A stretch of 64,000 bases of DNA. Origin: Haematobia irritans (Eukaryota > Arthropoda > Insecta > Diptera > Muscidae). The stretch is from positions 107,478,026 through 107,542,025 of the forward strand of contig NC_134398.1 of the NCBI RefSeq assembly GCF_050003625.1, given 5' to 3'. This document shows positions 44,999-56,349 of the stretch, piece by piece. Below the pieces are notes generated by a model. That model made no database searches and had not been told where the DNA came from. It was given only the letters and a program-made list of their open reading frames with translations. Position numbers and translations under genes: made by a program. Position 1 is the first letter of the stretch. Each line of letters starts with the position of its first letter.

Positions 44999-46438
44999 TT
45001 ATACCCTTCACCACTACTGTGGTACAGGGTATAATAAGTTTGTGCATTTGTATGTAACGCCAAGATGGTCGTTTAGTATACCGGTCGTCTTAGAATTAAA
45101 TTCTGAGTCGATTTAGCGATGTCCGTCTGTCTGTATATGTAATTTTGTGAAAAGTACAGGTCGCAGTTTAAATCCGATCGTCCTCAAATTTGGCACAGAG
45201 TTTTACCTTGGCTCAAAGACAATCACTATATTTTTGGTTCAGATTTAGATATAGCTGCCATATATATTTATCACCGATATGGCCATAATTGACGTATTTA
45301 TCAACGTATTCGCAAGGCCGAATATTTGGGGGCTCTCGTCAAATATGCAAAATTATTAGATATAGCTCCCATATATATCTTTCGTCCGATTTGGACTTAT
45401 ATGGCCTTAAAAGCCAGAGTTTTACCCTGATTTGCTTCAAATTTTGCACAAGGAGTGTGTTTAATAGTATTGTTAATTATACCAAATTTAGTTGAAATCG
45501 GTTCAGATTTAGATATAGTTCCCGAATATATCTTTCGACCTATTTCGACTCATATACCCACAGAGACCAAAGAGTTACCCCGATTTACTTGAAACTTTGC
45601 ACAGGGAGTAGAATTATGGTTCTGGATATGCGAGCGAATTTTAATTGAAATCGGTTCAGATTTTGATATAGCTCCCATATATATCTTTCGTCCGATTTTT
45701 CGTCATATGACCACCGATCCGATTTACGTGAAATTTTGCACAGGGAGTAGAATTAAAATACTAACCCCCATTTTCATTAAGCTCCGTTAGTGATCCGTTA
45801 AACCGTAGTATGGCCATAGCTGCCATTTTGCCTATATATTCCATATGTCAGTTAGGAACTTAACTGCCCAAAATTTTTCAGTTAAAGTTAACCGGAGAGC
45901 AGATATTTGCAATTTATTTTCTGTTAACTGGGAGTTAAAGCCTAACGGAGCTTCATGAAAATGGCCGTAAGAATGCATGTCAAATTTGGTTAAAATCGGT
46001 TCAGATTTCTATATAGCTTCCATATATGCTTTTCCGATTTGGGCAAAAATTACCAAAATACCCACATTTTCCTTATAAAAACTCCACTGCTAAGTCGAAA
46101 ACTTGTAAAAGTGACTCAAATTTTCCTTTATTTCTAATACATATCTATCGACCCATAAATCATAAATACACTTTTGCGAAGTTGCCTCAAAATTGGTTCA
46201 GATTAAAAGGTTTCCCATATTTTTTTACTAACATAGTGTACCATCCCAGGGCATTAGCCGACTTGAATTTTAGGTCTATAGGTTATACATTTTGTTCAGA
46301 TGGAGTCAGACAAAAACCTTCATATATAGCGCCCAACACATTTGACGGATTTGATATAGTGTCGAAAATGTGGTTTTACAAAGTGGTGCAGGGTATAATA
46401 GAGACGGCCCCACCCGACTTTAGACTTTCCTTACTTGG
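44999..46438 (-). repeat. R1 copy inside the CACTA-type element
   Basis: Begins TATACCCTTCACCACTACTG and ends ACTTTCCTTACTTGG. The modules near 45240, 45360, 45520, 45670 and 46010 are more diverged than those at 47534-48740, and 45760-45960 holds unrelated sequence. A third partial R1 piece (about 46440-46685, ending AGACTTTCCTTATTTG) follows directly. Confidence 0.75.
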
Positions 46439-48789
46439 TTTTTACTAACATTGTTGTCCGTCCGGGTCATAAACCAATTTAAATTTGGAGTCTAAACATT
46501 TTGTGAATGTTTAAAAAAAAAAGCCCAAATCGGTTCATATTTAAATATTTGTATATGGGAAAATAACATAAACCTGTATATAGCTCCTAACAAATTTGAA
46601 GGTGTTAAGATATTGGCATACTTAGTGGTGAAGGGTATAATATTGCCCGCCCGCCCGCCCGACTTTAGACTTTCCTTATTTGTTTAATATGAGAATGAGT
46701 TAATTCGTGTTTTCCTATTGGACTTTACGATTCACATTAAACAAGATTTCAATTTCATACCGTGAAACAAGTTGTCAAAATTACTGGAGAGAATGGGCGA
46801 GCTGATCTATCAAAGACAATTTGTTTGCTTCTTTAACTCCAAGGAAGAAATATTGCTTTTACTTTCACCTAAAGTCAGATTCAATTTCACGAATTAAAAA
46901 TTTGATTAAAACTGTCTGTAAAACTGAATTTTCGTTCTTATAACAACAATGTAGGTCCTTCTTTTTCCAATTCCCAAAGAAGGCACAGAATAATGTGTGC
47001 GGGCATTTTTTAGAAAGGAAGTGCAAGGCATTATAGAATGCATTATAGGAGAAGGCATATGGGAAGGTGTTAAGGATCCCAAAATCATGGGCTAAGAAGG
47101 CATGATTTTTGCGGTACTTCGCAATTTTCCCGCTGGGTATGTATATCACATATTTCATATATTTATGTATGTCACACACTTACCTTAACGTTTGCCGTTC
47201 TTTATATCAATCCGAAAACATATATTATGGAGAGTAACTGTATTCTTGTATTTCTGAAACTGCACGTGGTACATGGAGTACTCTATGAAGTTTTGTTCTC
47301 GCAACATACTCGACGTTATCACTCTGAGTACACTTCAATAAGAGAGAAAGAGGAATATGTGTTTGTTGGTAGTGAAGACATCGGAGTAGCAACAAGAAGG
47401 TACTCGTGGCTTTTGGTGTTCATTAAAATGTGTACCAATTGTTTTGCGACTCTCTCAAATAGATGTACTCAGTTAGCAAGTACACGTGTACTCTGCATTT
47501 ACAAATGGAATTGTGCAGACCTCTATTAGCGATGTCCGTCTGTCTGTCTGTTGATGTATTTTTGTGTACAAAGTAGAGCTCGCAGTTTTAGTCCGATTGT
47601 CCTAAAATCTAGTATCGAGTCCTGTTTCGGCTCAAAGACGATCTCTATTGATTTTGGAAAAAATCGGTTCAGATTTAGATATAGCTGCCATATATATTTT
47701 TCACCGATCTGGTCATAATTGGCGTGTATATCAACCGATCTTCCTCAAATTCCGTACATCCCAATATTTTATGAGTCTCGAAAAACTTGCAAAATATCAT
47801 CCAAATCGGTTCAGATTTAGATATAGCTCCCATATATAGCTTTCGCCCGATTTACACTCCTTTGTCCACAGAGGCCAATTTTTTGCTCCGATTTAGTTGA
47901 AATTTTGCACAGGGAGTAGAATTAGCATTATAGCTATGCGTGTCAAATTTGGTGGAAATCGGTTCAGATTTAGATATAGCTCCCATATATAGCTTTCGCC
48001 CGATTTACACTCATATGACCACAGAGGCCAATCTTTTACTCCGATTTAATTGAAATTTTGCACAGGGAGTAGAATGAGCATTGTAGCTATGCGTGCCAAA
48101 TTTGGTTGAAATCGGTTCAGATGTAGATATAGCTCCCATATATAGCTTTCGCCCGATTTACACTCATATGACCACAGAGGCCAATTTTTAACTCCGATTT
48201 AGTTGAAATTTTGCACAGCGAGTAGAATTAACATTGTAGCTATGCGTACCAAATTTGGTTGACATCGGTTCAGATTTAGATATAGCTCCCATATATATGT
48301 TTTTCTGATTTCGACAAAAATGGTCAAAATACCAACATTTTCCTTGTTAAATGGCCACTGCTTAGTCGAAAAGTTGTAAAAATGACTCTAATTTTCCTAA
48401 ACTTCTAATACATATATATCGAGCGATAAATCATAAATAAACTTTTGCGAAGTTTCCTTAAAATTACTTCAGATTTAAATGTTTCCCATATTTTTGTACT
48501 AAACTTGTGTTCCACCCTAATGCATTAGCCAACTTAAATTTTGAGTCTATAGATTTTGTAGAAGTCTATCAAATTCTGTCCAGATCGAGTGATATTTAAA
48601 TGTATGTATTTGGGACAAACCTTTATATATAGCCCCCAACACATTTGACGGTTGTGATATGGTATCGAAAATTTAGATCTACAAAGTGGTGCAGGGTATA
48701 ATGTAGTCGGCCCCGCCCGAGTTTAGACTTTCCTTACTTGTTTTTTTAAATTTTGTGTCATATAATAATTCAGCCATGTATTGTTGAGC

Positions 48790-49260
48790 CATGAAAAATG
48801 ACAAAAAAACTATTGAAAAAATAAGTAAAAGTCTATAGCTAGACCCACCCGGCTATATTATACCACACTTCATCGTCATGGTCTCCTATCCCAAAAGCTA
48901 ACTTTTTTCAGGAAATTTGGAAATATAAAATTTGGCGAAATAAACTATATGAAAATAGTTACACTAAGTCTGAATTGACTTATCATTCTCGAGAAATAAA
49001 TAAATGTTACGATATGCTAAATTGAATGAAGATCGGTAAATGAATACGATAAGTTTTTGGCTGATTGGAGTTCGGTATTTTTGTTAAATTCGAAGACAGT
49101 TCGAATTAAACCTATACCTTCAACATAAAAAATACATGAACAGACATACAGACGGACGTAGCTAAATTTGCTTCTGAGGCTATTGCTATATTAAACTATG
49201 GTTTTCAAACATCTCCTTTCTGAATGTTACATAATGAAGGAGCTTATCCCTGCGACAAGT
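48790..49260 (+). repeat. R1-like diverged fragment
   Basis: AAGTAAAAGTCTATAGCTAG then CCCGGCTATATTATACCACA resembles the R1 start, and ACAGACATACAGACGGACG near 49140 resembles its microsatellite block. The rest is diverged. Confidence 0.5.
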
Positions 49261-49483
49261 ACTGACATATTTGAAAGCTTATCGAATAATGCTAAAATAA
49301 TATTTAAAAGCTAAAAAAATAGTTGGAAAAATCTAAAAAAAAAAGTTAAATAAAAATGTTGCGGCTAAATACAAAAACTAAATGTTAAATCTAACTGCAA
49401 AAATGTAAAGAGGCCACACTGTTTATAAGATTTCATATTTTTTTTAAACATCTGCAATCGTTTATTATTATTTACATTTTTCA

Positions 49484-51609
49484 GGCTTACGAAATTGGAT
49501 TTTCAAAACCTATCTGAATCAATTGTTTCCATTTTTTCAACCAAAATTGTATCGGCTTATTATATACCTTCAGTGAAAGGCTGCATTGCCAGGAGCAAAT
49601 TATGGAGTGAATATAACAATAAACGCACTGTTCTGAGCATCCAAGGACAGATAATTAGGCTTAAAAAGTGATCTCAAGAAGCACATCATGCCCTCTACAA
49701 GGTAATTTGTTTGTTTAAACAAACTTAGTTAATAACATTTACAGTTTAATGATTGCACTTACATATACTTTCCAAATTTCTTTTTTATATATTACAAACT
49801 GGCAGATACTGTTTTTGTGAGTACAAAAAAAGTCAATTCTCTATTTTATTTAACTTTATTTTAGTTAATGGAATTATATTTAATAAAATTGGAGAAAGTT
49901 TCCTTTACTGTAATAAGTTTTTGCGTACGTTAACTAAAAAACGGGAAAAATTTTACATAAATTAAGCATAAAGATTTATTAAATTTGTATTTCTCACAAC
50001 ATTGTTCATTATTGCTTTAAACTTGTAAATTTTACTTGAAATGCGCTCATCCTGAACTTCGTATGTCACTAAAGACATACTTGCAATTGAACTCCAATTT
50101 TTCCGTCAAACTACAAAATTTTGTTTAACAAGTGAAAAAACTAAATTTTGTCTAAAAAATTTTCTTGAATTTGTCGAAAAATATTTACTTATTTTTGTGA
50201 TATCGGCGTGATGCCAGCGTTTATAATACTGTTTAGTTAAAATTTGCTAAAAATATTAAAAAGTTTCAAAAAGTAATCGAAAGTTGTCTTTCCTGGTGGG
50301 TTCACTGTTTTTCAGTGTAGCGTTATTGTTTATTTACTTGTTTCTCTTTTCAGACTCGGAATTTTTGATTGAAAGTATAGAATTTTTAAAATGCAATACC
50401 TAAGATTGGGATTTAATAAAGTGTAAATGGTCAGAGACCGAATGAATAAACTACAAAGTAGTATTTCCACTAATGATTATATTCGTAAATACCCCGTGTT
50501 ATGTGGTGAAAAAGGAGTCCGATTGCTCACAGAGGATGTACATATGATATATCCATCTTGCCAAGATATTGATAATTAGCTATTGTTTTATCAAAAAGTC
50601 CTGAAAAGAGCAAGGTCTCTCCCTGATAAATGTACGACTCAAATACTACTCGACATACATAATGCACTGGATGAAAGTAAGTTATTGTTAAAAACGGTTA
50701 GTCTTATTTTATATATATTTAACATTATTCTCAGGACTAAAGGCACAACTTACATTACTCTTGATTCCCTACACGAGTCAAAGGGAAGAAACGCAACCAA
50801 GAATGAAATCCAGATACGTTTTATTAAAGAATACAAGGTAAGAAAAGTATTATTGTACAGAAAAAATTCCATGCTATTCATTATGAATATCTAATTTTCG
50901 TAAATACATTCCAAATATACATGATTTCATGTTTGTTTGTGTTATTTTGTATACCCTACACCATATAATATCGTGTAATAGTTTGCCATTTTGTATGTAA
51001 AAGATCGAAATATCGACTTCCATCTACACACAGTATACGTATTTTTATGCATACAACTAGTTGGTTCAAATTTTTACTTACTCACGTTGCAAAATGTTCT
51101 CATATTTAATTTAAAAAAATATGAATTTTTTGTGTTTTCTCGATTTTTATTTTCAAATAAAAATTCTTTCGAGCTTGAGATCCCAAACATGAAAACTTTT
51201 ATTTAAAATTATTATCATTTATTTATTTTATCAAATTTCCTTAACGGTAAAATGAACATTAAGTCGGATTTCTACCTGTTTTACTTCCAATAAATGTATG
51301 GCCTGTTCCTTTATGTCGAATGAAAGTTTTCGTTCTTATTCCAAACAAAAGAAAATTGATTTTTTTCTTCTATTTCGAAAAGCAAGTCACTTTATATTTT
51401 GTTGAGTAGGCAGCGAACACGAACACATGTCTCAAGAACACATTGTTAAAATTTGAATGACTTCACAGGACATTCTTTCATTTGACATACAGGAACAGGC
51501 CATAAGTAAAACTTTTAACTAAATCTTCATCTTGAGTTTTAAACAAAAATTTAAATTCCAGGCTTTATCCGAATTAAAAGAAGACAAAGATACTTATGAT
51601 CTCCATTAA
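49484..51609 (+). pseudogene. Spliced gene remnant of unknown function, at least four exon-like blocks
   Basis: Block 1 (49484-49701, acceptor TTTTTCAG): LTKLDFQNLSESIVSIFSTK and AYYIPSVKGCIARSKLWSEY, one stop. Block 2 (50354-50679): SEFLIESIEFLKCN, then after a frameshift NKLQSSISTNDYIRKYPVLC, GEKGVRLLTEDVHMIYPSCQ and ARSLPDKCTTQILLDIHNAL, donor GTAAGT. Block 3 (50735-50836): LDSLHESKGRNATKNEIQIR, donor GTAAGA. Block 4 (51565-51609): ALSELKEDKDTYDLH, stop. The order and motifs recall uncharacterised animal proteins that may derive from transposons; I cannot name the family. Two stops and one frameshift mark it as dead. Together with 43009-43305 it may be one gene whose intron filled with TEs. 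Confidence 0.45.
51299..51502. mobile_element. 204-bp MITE with ~27-bp TIRs and TA flanks
   Basis: The ends TGGCCTGTTCCTTTATGTCG and complement TGGCCTGTTCCTGTATGTCA are inverted. TA flanks (51297-51298 and 51503-51504). The tips resemble the palindromic MITE at 15218-15356 (GCCTGTTTCTGTATGTCGAA), so they probably share a mobiliser. It sits between blocks 3 and 4 of the gene remnant. Confidence 0.78.
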
Positions 51610-51686
51610 TATAAACCGTCGGACGTGTTTTTTAATAGCGGATAAACTCTTCGTAATAGGTAAGTGTGGTGGGATATTTAGCCACC

Positions 51687-52724
51687 ATGCAGCGAAATTC
51701 AAAGTCATCCACTGGGTTGCTAACTTCAGGGCCCAGTGGACGGGTATCGAATGGAGTTATAAATTTGGGCACTGACCAAGAGTTAGGCCCAATTAGTCGA
51801 CCCGTAGACGGGTCGACAGGTGGCGACACTTTGACAAGTCGTACTTTTTCTAAGGTAACGACATCAAATGGAGGTAATCCCTCACGAAAGAAACAAAGCG
51901 ATTCCTTAAAATGGGCTCAAGGAATTCTTGAGGCTAGAGAAAGGGAACGATCACAGGATGAGCTGCCAATTGAGAATGCTCTGCCTGTCGTCTACTCACA
52001 GGTGCTGGAAAAGTTTCCCGGTCCAGATCCTCGACACCAAGAGGCTGGTTGGTATCAAGGACGATTTAAGCTAGTCGCATTTGAGGACCAGAGGTCTATA
52101 GAATGTTTTAAAGCTGCTCTGATACTAATTGGTGAAGTTTGGGAAGGAGCTGCTCTAGAGTTAGTCGAGAAGAAAGACATACCGGCTAGACCTAGAGCAC
52201 ATGCGTGGATACCTGCAAACCCTCCTGACCCTGAATCTATTTTAAATAGACTGAAACGATGCAATCCAGATCTTCCAACAGCTGATTGGAAGGTTGGCCG
52301 GTTGGATGAAGTGGATGGACCAAGACGGCATGCAGTGTTTACATTGAACACTCAGTATTTCCCACATCTAGCAAAGTCCCAGGGACGTGTATGTTATGGC
52401 TTTCATTATATACAAATGAAGGTATATAAAAACGATCAGCTAAAGGATTCAGAAATGGACAAGCCTCTGTCTGAATCAGAAGTAAGCGGATCCTCTTGCG
52501 AAGTCGAAGGAGATACCAAAGTTGAAGACATGGATAGACACCGTATGCGAGAGGATTCTTCTATTGCCTCAGAACTCACCAAAGTTGAACCTATGGTTAT
52601 TGCGAGAGTCACCGAGATCTCTGAAGAGGACATTCTTGATGACTCGATTGAAGAGGCTGATGTGACGGTTGTTGAAAATCTCGATGGTCCTACGGATCCT
52701 CCAGATAAATCTTCATCATTGTAA
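51687..52724 (+). CDS. LINE-M ORF1 (DUF4780-like Gag with acidic tail), open but with deletions
   Basis: A 345-residue open frame from ATG (MQRNSKSSTGLLTSGPSGRV). The order is a Ser/Thr-rich start, a basic patch, then the DUF4780-like domain (about residues 100-245: WYQGRFKLVAFEDQRSIECF, ALELVEKKDIPARPRAHAWI, NPDLPTADWKVGRLDEVDGP). A strongly acidic tail (about 255-345) follows, with SESEVSGSSCEVEGDTKVED and VTEISEEDILDDSIEEADVT. Two in-frame deletions relative to copy F remove RFKERRNALFIL and the segment around FASVAKDSLVMAIINK. It overlaps the ORF2 start in the +1 frame. The protein would bind element RNA. The missing segments make present function doubtful. Confidence 0.75.
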   Translation: MQRNSKSSTGLLTSGPSGRVSNGVINLGTDQELGPISRPVDGSTGGDTLTSRTFSKVTTSNGGNPSRKKQSDSLKWAQGILEARERERSQDELPIENALPVVYSQVLEKFPGPDPRHQEAGWYQGRFKLVAFEDQRSIECFKAALILIGEVWEGAALELVEKKDIPARPRAHAWIPANPPDPESILNRLKRCNPDLPTADWKVGRLDEVDGPRRHAVFTLNTQYFPHLAKSQGRVCYGFHYIQMKVYKNDQLKDSEMDKPLSESEVSGSSCEVEGDTKVEDMDRHRMREDSSIASELTKVEPMVIARVTEISEEDILDDSIEEADVTVVENLDGPTDPPDKSSSL

Positions 52725-55010
52725 GGCTGCATGTGCTGCCTTAAAAGTTCTCCTGATGAAAGGGGACATAGATATAGTTCTTATTCAAGAACCATATATT
52801 TATAGAAACAAAATATGTGAATTAAGTACTCCGGGGTTCAAACTATTGCAGTATACTGGTAATGATGTAAATCGAAGCTGTATAATTGCTAAAAACGAGC
52901 TCAACTTGTTTCTGCTTCCTTCAATATGCAATACAGACACTGTCGTTGCCAGTTTAGAAATAGGCAAATGCAAATATTGGGTATCTTCGGTCTACATGGG
53001 ACATGACAGGGAGACGTCTCCATGTGCCGTTAAGACCTTAGTGAAGGAGTCACTGAAAACAAAGACGAAACTCATAATGGGATGCGATGCGAATGCACAT
53101 CATAGTATATGGGGAAGTAGTGCTACTAATGCAAGGGGAGAGTCGCTAATAGAGTTTATTTTGCGTACTAATCTGGTAGTTTGCAACAAGGGAGATGCCC
53201 CAACCTTTGTCACTAAAAACAGGCAAGAGGTTTTGGACATCACCTTGGCCTCGCAAGAACTGAATGAAATGATATCTGAGTGGCATGTTTTAAGTGAACA
53301 CAGCTTCTCAGATCATCGCTACATCAGTTTCAAATTTGATGTTCATATCACCAAGACCATATTTCCGCCAAATGTTAGGAAAGCTGACTGGAATAGGTAT
53401 AGGGAATCGTTCAATATGATGATACCGGAAATAACAGAGACAAATATGAGAAATGTGCAAGATATCGAACACGCAGTGGAGCGGATTACTAAGGCATTCA
53501 ACATCTCACTGAAAGCTGCATGCCCTAGAGGGAAGCCAAAGGGGAAAAATCGACCATCATGGTGGTCAACGGAATTAAGTAATATGAGGAAATCCTGCAG
53601 GAAGCTCCTAAGGACTGGGAAGCTTACAAGAAGAATCTGAGATGATACAAGCGAGAACTGAGAAAGGCTCAGCATAACTCTTGGAATGATTACTGCAGCA
53701 GTATTGAGAATACGTCCGAGGCTTCCAAACTACGGAAGGTTCTAGCATCCACCAACTCCCCTCCAGGTTTCATTAAAACATCGGAGGACAATTGGACAAC
53801 GTCCAGTGAGGAGACGCTGGAGGTACTATAGGACACACATTTTCCTGGAAATCAGACGGTTGAACCATGTACTGGCGGTGCCACAGTTGCTCAGCGGTCG
53901 TTTACTGTCGAGGAAATTGTATCGGAAACTAGAATAAGATGGCGCTAAATAGCTTTGGACCATTCAAATCCCCCGGACCTGATGGGATTACTCCAGCGGA
54001 GTTACAAGCAGTAACTGACAAAATTATCCCCTGGTTGTCGGCGATATATAAAGGATGTATCAACTTATCATATATCCCAGGAAAGTGGAGGGAAACAAAA
54101 GTCGTTTTCATACCTAAAGCGGGAAAAGCCTCGAGGGCGAAGGATTTCCGACCAATCAGCTTATCCTCATTCCTACTTAAGACTCTGGAGAGGATGATAG
54201 ATATTTATCTTAGAATTAGCATCGATTCAAGTTTGTTCTCGAAACGACAGCATGCATACTCGAAGGGCAGGTCTACTGAGACCGCACTACATGAACTAGT
54301 CAGCTTTATTGAAAGCTCACTATCTGTCAAAGAATACACAATCGTGGCGTTTCTCGACATCGAAGGGGCGTTCAATAATGTCCATCCGAGCTCGATATAA
54401 AATGGACTGACAACTCTGAATGTTGATCCATGTATACTCAGGCTGTTAGACGAACTGCTAATGAAGAGACGTATTTCAGCCACACTAGGACAAGCAAACA
54501 TACAAAGGTATGTGAACAGAGGCACTCCCCAAGGAGGAGTTCTATAACCTCTTCTTTGGAATGTTGCTATAAATAACCTTCTGGTTACTCTAGAAAAAGA
54601 AAGTATAAAAGTGGCGGCATACGCAGATGATGTGGCTCTGGCAGTCAGAGATACTATTCAGAGGGCCCTCCGGATGACTGAGAAATGGGCGAAAGACAAT
54701 GGTCTTGGGGTAAATCCTGCAAAGACAGAATTAGTCATGTACTGCAAAGATCGCAAAACTCCCACGGTTAGGCCCATTTCCTTAGGGGGTATTGAAATTC
54801 CCTTTGGTGAGTGTGCAAAATACCTTGGCGTTATTTTGGACAGGAAGCTGAACTTTAAGCTTAATATTGGAGAAAGGGCGAGAAAAGCAACTGTAGCTTT
54901 GTACTCGTGCAAAAAGGCAATAGGAAACAAGTGGGGACTAAAACCAAAAATTGTGCATTTGCTATACACGGCAGTGGTTAGACCTATAATGCTATATGGT
55001 GTTGTAGGTT
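52669..55010 (+). pseudogene. LINE-M ORF2, copy D (endonuclease intact, RT broken)
   Basis: Overlaps ORF1 by about 56 nt. Endonuclease 52669-53640 is one open frame: LRILQINLHHCKAACAALKV, IQEPYIYRNK, GCDANAHHSIWGS, SDHRYISFKF. The frame then breaks (TGA near 53640, TAG near 53829). RT from 53939: GPDGITPAELQ, DFRPISLSSFLLKTLERMID, FLDIEGAFNNVHPSS, a stop at 54398, RGTPQGGV, another stop near 54546, then AYADDVALAV near 54620 and GECAKYLGVILDRKLNFKLN. RNase H is in the inverted block E. Non-functional. Confidence 0.82.
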
Positions 55011-56349
55011 AGGTTAAAGTGGCAGCCCGATTAAGATTCAGGCTCACTTAGACTATTCAGTCCATTGTGATACCACATTAACTAAAAGTACCTATTACAT
55101 ATGGGCACTTCTAGTTTTAACCGTTGAACCTTCGCGATTATTTTCTTATGTTGAACCAACCAGATTGTTCCAAAAACATTAGCAGACTGCTTAAGTTAAC
55201 GTTTTCCAGGTCCGCTAATAATCTGAAGCTATATGCCCCTAAAATTTGCTTACGCCTTACAAAAAATGCAGGACACTCACACAAGAGGTGCTTTATTGAT
55301 TTATTTTCCTCCGCATCATGGCAGCTCATACAATAGTCATTATACTTCGCACCAATAGTTTTTGCAAAATCGCCTATCAGGCAGCGACCCGTTATAGCAG
55401 ATATCAGGAGTGATATCTGGCGTCTCGAGAACACTAGCATATCTAGTGTGCGGTTTAAGTTTAAATGGGGCCATATTTGCTTGGTGTCGTTACAACCCTT
55501 ACAATTCTCCCATCGAACATTTGCCATCATGACAGCCTTCTCACGCAGTAAGAGCTTGCAGGTAGCCAGAGGCATACCAACAGATTCTAGTTCCCCTGGA
55601 ATATGTAAGGTAGTTCCTAGCCTTGCTAGCTCATCTGCTTCGCAGTTCCCCGGTATGTTCCTATGGCCAGGCACCCATATTAGGTGAATATTGTGCTGCT
55701 CAGCCATTTCATTGAGAGATTTGCGGCAGTCGATTGCCGTTTTCGAGTTGAGGAACGCAGAGTCCAAGGATTTTATTGCAGGTTGACTGTCTGAGCATAT
55801 ATTAATGCCCACATTTTTTGGAACATTACTTCTCAGCCAATTCACCACCTCTCTTATTGCTAATATTTCAGCCTGAAAAACACTACATTGATTAGGTAAT
55901 CTTTTCGCTATTCGAAGTTCCAGATCATTAGAATATACTCCGAACCCCACTTGTCCACTCCAATTTGGAGCCATCAGTGTAGAAATCTATATATTCTTTA
56001 TTCCCCGGGGTCTGTGTACACCACGCCTCACTGTTGGGGATTTGAGTCTCAAACTTTTTGTCGTAAAGTGGACTCGCCAAAGTGTAATTCACTACGTTAG
56101 GCACATCTGGCATTAGTTTGAGGACAGAACTGTGACCGTAACTTTTTTCCGACCACAGCGATATCTCGCGCAACCGCACAGCCGTTGTTGCAGCTGACTG
56201 TTTGGCCAAAATGTCTAAAGGCAATAGATGCAATATGTCATTAAGGGAATTTGTCCTGTCTTGCTGAATGCGCCTGAAATACACAAACACGCCATACGCT
56301 GAACTTTATCAAAACAAGTCGGTTTCTGAAATGCCGGCCACCAGACTAC
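55011..56349 (-). mobile_element. LINE-M segment E: inverted 3' third with RNase H
   Basis: Starts at the left with GGTTAGGTTAAAGTGGCAGC, the LINE-M 3' end. It contains an open minus-strand RNase H frame (55138-55974) and the RT thumb remnant (56000-56345), ending at CCAGACTACAACACCAT. That is the complement of the D breakpoint region, which fits an in-place inversion of the 3' part of D. Confidence 0.82.
55138..55974 (-). CDS. LINE-M RNase H domain and C-terminus, open frame (partial ORF2)
   Basis: 278 residues in one frame. RNase H motifs: SGQVGFGVYSNDLELRIAKR, CSVFQAEILAIREVVNWLRS (catalytic E), SDSQPAIKSLDSAFLNSKTA (catalytic D) and HLIWVPGHRNIPGNCEADEL (catalytic D). A Cys/His cluster follows near the C-terminus (CMSCHDAEE, HLLCECPAF), typical of the zinc knuckle after RNase H in I/LOA-type LINEs. 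The start codon is not the natural one; this is the 3' part of ORF2 separated by the inversion. The upstream part (YTDGSKL) is shifted by one frame near 55975. Confidence 0.75.
   Translation of the reverse strand: MAPNWSGQVGFGVYSNDLELRIAKRLPNQCSVFQAEILAIREVVNWLRSNVPKNVGINICSDSQPAIKSLDSAFLNSKTAIDCRKSLNEMAEQHNIHLIWVPGHRNIPGNCEADELARLGTTLHIPGELESVGMPLATCKLLLREKAVMMANVRWENCKGCNDTKQIWPHLNLNRTLDMLVFSRRQISLLISAITGRCLIGDFAKTIGAKYNDYCMSCHDAEENKSIKHLLCECPAFFVRRKQILGAYSFRLLADLENVNLSSLLMFLEQSGWFNIRK

Larger units (their letters stand above)
43871..47137. mobile_element. Non-autonomous CACTA-type element (CCCAGCGGGAAA ends), TA target duplication
   Basis: The 12-bp inverted ends CCCAGCGGGAAA and TTTCCCGCTGGG are flanked by TA (43869-43870 and 47138-47139). 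The tips share CCCAGC with the two-gene element at 15401. Both subterminal zones are rich in GAAGGC/GCCTTC (at least nine between 44017 and 44490 and three between 46975 and 47100), as expected for transposase-binding repeats. The interior holds a tRNA-like piece, a complete R1 copy and AT-rich DNA, but no transposase. Confidence 0.8.
43577..47525. mobile_element. Non-autonomous hAT-type element (TAGAGGTCTGCA ends), 8-bp target duplication
   Basis: The 12-bp inverted ends TAGAGGTCTGCA and TGCAGACCTCTA are flanked by TTAGCGAT (43569-43576 and 47526-47533), matching an empty site in R1 at 14130-14137 (reverse). Its own DNA is only 43577-43870 and 47138-47525; the rest is a nested CACTA-type element. 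Subterminal AAGTAC/GTACTC motifs recur. No transposase is visible. Confidence 0.9.
43440..48740 (-). repeat. R1 full-length copy, reverse orientation, split by a hAT-type element
   Basis: The pieces 43440-43576 and 47534-48740 join at a duplicated TTAGCGAT into a full R1 copy. That copy is nearly identical to the reverse complement of 13079-14270, including the 155-bp modules. The high identity indicates that R1 was recently active, before the hAT-type insertion. Confidence 0.88.
51610..55010 (+). mobile_element. LINE-M copy D, 5' end to RT, 3' third inverted
   Basis: Starts in the 5' UTR (CGGACGTGTTTTTTAATAGC), then ORF1 and ORF2 to the RT thumb, stopping at GCTATATGGTGTTGTA (55010). The next block is LINE-M 3' end on the other strand, whose far boundary is the same LINE position within about 12 bp. 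Copies D and E therefore make one element with an inverted 3' part. Confidence 0.85.

Noticed and set aside
47227..47529. 100-codon plus-strand frame at the hAT-type right end
   Set aside because: It runs through the terminal repeat and shows no transposase motif.
49753..49965. 70-codon plus-strand frame between exon-like blocks
   Set aside because: AT-rich composition, no motif, and it lies in what looks like an intron.
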